DNA of 6,346 nucleotides, from the NCBI GenBank assembly GCA_001724315.1, contig MEEC01000258.1:1-6346 (forward strand), written 5' to 3'. This document shows, in pieces, positions 5,064-6,346 of the stretch. The position numbers and the translations under genes were made by a program. This stretch comes from Lautropia sp. SCN 70-15. GTDB taxonomy: Bacteria; Pseudomonadota; Gammaproteobacteria; Burkholderiales; Burkholderiaceae_E. Below the pieces are notes generated by a model, which searched no databases, had not been told where the DNA came from, and saw only the letters and a list, made by a program, of their open reading frames with translations. The stretch's first letter is position 1. The number at the start of each line of letters is the position of its first letter.

Positions 5064-5725
5064 AACCTGAACCCCCTCGAGCGCTTGTAGTACTGCGCCG
5101 GCCGGTGCGCGCCCTGCGCGAACTCACCGGGCGCCTCGACGAAGTCCCGGCCTTCCCGGGCCTTGAGCCGGCGGCGGAACGCGCTCTTGTCGAGCGGCTC
5201 GCCGGTGATCGCCTCGCAGGCGCGCTGCAGCTCGGTCAGCGTGAAGCGGTCGGGGAGCAGGTGCAGAGGAAGGGCGTCGTGCTCGACCTTGGCGCGCAGC
5301 CGGGCCACGGCCTCGGCCAACATCTGCGCGTGGTCGAAGGCCAGCGGCCGGCCGGGCCGGGCCGCATCGACCCAGTCGATCGCCTCCGTCTTGTTGCCGG
5401 CGGCGGCGTCGATCCTGTCCTGCGGCAGCAGCGCGTAGAAGAGGGTGGCCACCGACCAGCCGCGCGGGTCGCGGTCGCGCCCGCTGAATGCGCGCACCTG
5501 CTCGAGCAAGGACGGGTCGAAGCGGACCTTCTCCCGCAGCACGCGCCGGGCCGAGGCGGCCAGGTCGTCGTCCAGCTCGGGCTTCAGCGCGCCGCCGGGA
5601 AGCGCCCAGCGGCCGGCCTGCGGCTCGTTGGCGCGCTTGCCGACCAACACCCGCAGCGAGTCGCCGTCGAGGGTGAACAGCGCGACGTTGGTCGCGACGA
5701 AGGGGTAGAGCTGGGGGCCTGCCAT
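5060..5725 (-). CDS. Nudix-domain transcriptional regulator, NrtR-like
   Basis: A 221-residue protein with an N-terminal Nudix fold (about 8-145) and a C-terminal winged helix (about 155-221), the architecture of NrtR-type regulators of NAD metabolism and related sugar regulators. The Nudix fold is clear (VATNVALFTLDGDSLRVLVGKR, spanning 10-31, then GRWALPGGAL). The Nudix box, however, is degenerate: where REUxEExG is expected there is RVLREKVR (61-68), so the first Glu is Val62, the last Glu is Lys66 and the Gly is Arg68. It should bind a ligand without hydrolysing it; ADP-ribose is the effector known for some NrtR proteins. The C-terminal FTLTELQRACEAITGEPLDKSAFRRRL region (161-187) and YYKRSRGFRF end are the DNA-binding wing. 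ATG 5725 has no strong ribosome site. The stop overlaps the phosphatase start, so the two genes form an operon. Probable targets are the direct repeats at 5738-5786. Confidence 0.85.
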   Translation of the reverse strand: MAGPQLYPFVATNVALFTLDGDSLRVLVGKRANEPQAGRWALPGGALKPELDDDLAASARRVLREKVRFDPSLLEQVRAFSGRDRDPRGWSVATLFYALLPQDRIDAAAGNKTEAIDWVDAARPGRPLAFDHAQMLAEAVARLRAKVEHDALPLHLLPDRFTLTELQRACEAITGEPLDKSAFRRRLKAREGRDFVEAPGEFAQGAHRPAQYYKRSRGFRF

Positions 5726-5729
5726 CTTA

Positions 5730-5758
5730 TTGACGTCGTGCCACTAACAAGCTAAGAT
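5730..5758 (+). promoter_or_regulatory. Sigma70-like promoter for the TY-Chap-like gene
   Basis: TTGACG (5730-5735) and TAAGAT (5753-5758) are 17 nt apart, matching consensus at 5 and 4 of 6 positions. Transcription would start near 5765, giving an ~80-nt leader to the ATG at 5847. The first copy of the direct repeat fills the spacer and the second covers the start region, so anything binding the repeats should block this promoter. The divergent regulator gene starts 5 bp away at 5725. Its own promoter is not clear: TTGTTA and TATCTT on the minus strand are only 15 nt apart. Confidence 0.55.
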
Positions 5759-5786
5759 ATTGGCATGGTGCCACTAACAAGCGAAG
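5738..5786. repeat. 19-bp direct repeat, 30-bp period (operator pair)
   Basis: Copies at 5738-5756 and 5768-5786 share 18 of 19 bases, the first 15 identical (GTGCCACTAACAAGC); only 5753/5783 differ (T/G). The start-to-start distance is exactly 30 bp, close to three helical turns, so both copies face the same side of DNA. The second copy also completes a small dyad, TGGCA-N3-TGCCA (5761-5773). The site lies next to the NrtR-like gene, a usual place for an autoregulated operator. Confidence 0.7.
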
Positions 5787-5846
5787 GTGGCAACCGGGAC
5801 GGCGAAAGCCGGCCGGTCGACAAGCGAGTCATCGGGAGGAACCGTC

Positions 5847-6346
5847 ATGGCAAACCGGAAGAATGACGATTCGTCGAAGGAGAAGGCGAGCCGGATCGCG
5901 GCCCGGGCGATCGCGCGGGCGGCCGCCAGCAGCGCGCAGGCGGCGTACACGACGCCCTGGCACGAGATGGTCGTGCGGCTGGGCCTGGCCCTGCAGGCCA
6001 TGGAGGAGGACGAGTACCTGATCGTCGTGATCCGCGGCACGAACCTGTACGTGCAGTTCGCCGCGCAGGGCGTGTTCGGCATGCGCGCGGAGGCCACGTC
6101 GGCCTACTACCTGCCCGAGGACGCGACGATAAGCGACAGCCAGCACCGCGCGCTGTTGCGGCTCGGCTGGGGCGCGCCGACGAACCTGCCCGAGGGCATC
6201 GGCCCGCACGAGTTCGAAGGCTCGCCGAACTACTTCGTGGAGCTCGTGCCGCCGGTGGACCACGGCTGGCTGGCGGCGCTCGCGGTGGCCACGCTGGCCT
6301 CGGTGTTCGGCGCCGGCTCGCCGGACCGGCTCGAGTACAGCGCCTT
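5847..6346 (+). CDS. YbjN/TY-Chap-like domain protein, C-terminus cut by the window edge
   Basis: The first 166 residues are present. A lysine/alanine-rich helix (1-35) leads into WHEMVVRLGLALQAMEEDEYLIVVI (38-62), then YVQFAAQGVFGMRAEATSAYYLP (68-90), LLRLGWGAPTNLP (103-115) and the aromatic strand NYFVEL (127-132), followed by a helix (139-155). This order of helix, strand pair, LGW and aromatic strand resembles the TY-Chap fold, related to YbjN and type III secretion chaperones, which binds partner proteins. The exact function is unknown. The start is secure: GGGAGGA lies 6 nt before ATG 5847. It is transcribed away from the NrtR-like gene, behind the repeat-bearing promoter, so it is probably under that regulator's control. 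A second domain may follow outside the window. Confidence 0.7.
   Translation, partial: MANRKNDDSSKEKASRIAARAIARAAASSAQAAYTTPWHEMVVRLGLALQAMEEDEYLIVVIRGTNLYVQFAAQGVFGMRAEATSAYYLPEDATISDSQHRALLRLGWGAPTNLPEGIGPHEFEGSPNYFVELVPPVDHGWLAALAVATLASVFGAGSPDRLEYSA

Noticed and set aside
4438..5127. 229-codon minus-strand frame over the phosphatase
   Set aside because: It is an out-of-frame shadow. The alternative frame carries the HCX5R phosphatase signature and a good ribosome site.
5105..5755. 216-codon plus-strand frame over the Nudix regulator
   Set aside because: It is antisense to a protein with clear Nudix and winged-helix features, and it runs through the promoter region.
5738..5786. Direct repeats as a CRISPR or attachment-site signature
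   Set aside because: There are only two copies, with an 11-bp gap, no cas genes, no integrase and no element between them. An operator pair fits better.
5774..6263. Minus-strand frames opposite the TY-Chap-like gene
   Set aside because: The plus-strand gene has a strong ribosome site and domain-like sequence. The minus frames are compositionally shadow-like.

Overview
The window is very GC-rich, with strong G/C bias at third codon positions. Its gene families (MoxR-type ATPase, stand-alone SpoT-like HD hydrolase, COG4737-type toxin/antitoxin, CDKN3-like phosphatase beside a Nudix-type regulator) suggest a betaproteobacterium, probably Burkholderiales. That placement is inference from composition and gene style, not from a marker gene. 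No rRNA, tRNA, transposase, CRISPR array or phage gene is visible.

Layout, left to right. (1) 1-971, minus: the N-terminal 323 residues of a MoxR-like AAA+ ATPase; its C-terminus lies beyond the left edge. (2) 1138-1800, minus: a stand-alone HD hydrolase resembling small (p)ppGpp hydrolases, followed by a strong hairpin. (3) 1801-2066: a divergent control region with a minus-strand promoter, a short dyad over its -10 and a perfect 9-bp inverted repeat. (4) 2067-2432, plus: a small protein of unknown function, overlapping by 11 nt (5) 2422-3327, plus: a zinc-dependent histone-deacetylase/acetylpolyamine-amidohydrolase family enzyme with its active site intact. (6) 3468-4516: a toxin-antitoxin remnant. 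It holds a RelE-like (COG4737/PF06296) toxin that appears to have lost its middle and its ATG, an overlapping intact HigA-like antitoxin, a cluster of inverted TGTCGCC motifs, and a second antitoxin-like HTH gene with no toxin. (7) 4524-5725, minus: a Nudix/winged-helix (NrtR-like) regulator followed, through a TTGA overlap, by a CDKN3-like tyrosine/dual-specificity phosphatase. (8) 5726-5846: a control region with a 19-bp near-perfect direct repeat at exactly 30-bp spacing laid over a sigma70-like promoter. (9) 5847 to the right edge, plus: the start of a YbjN/TY-Chap-like protein.

Two parts deserve most attention. First, the right-hand unit: a regulator whose Nudix box is degenerate (a likely sensor rather than an enzyme), a coupled phosphatase, and a divergent TY-Chap-like gene behind a promoter with repeated operator-like sites. 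This fits an ADP-ribose/NAD-responsive regulon, although the effector is inferred. Second, the toxin-antitoxin remnant, where the toxin seems disabled while two HTH proteins and operator-like repeats persist, as expected if antitoxins were kept as regulators. The MoxR, HD-hydrolase and deacetylase-like genes look like ordinary chromosomal genes, and nothing in the sequence ties them into one pathway.
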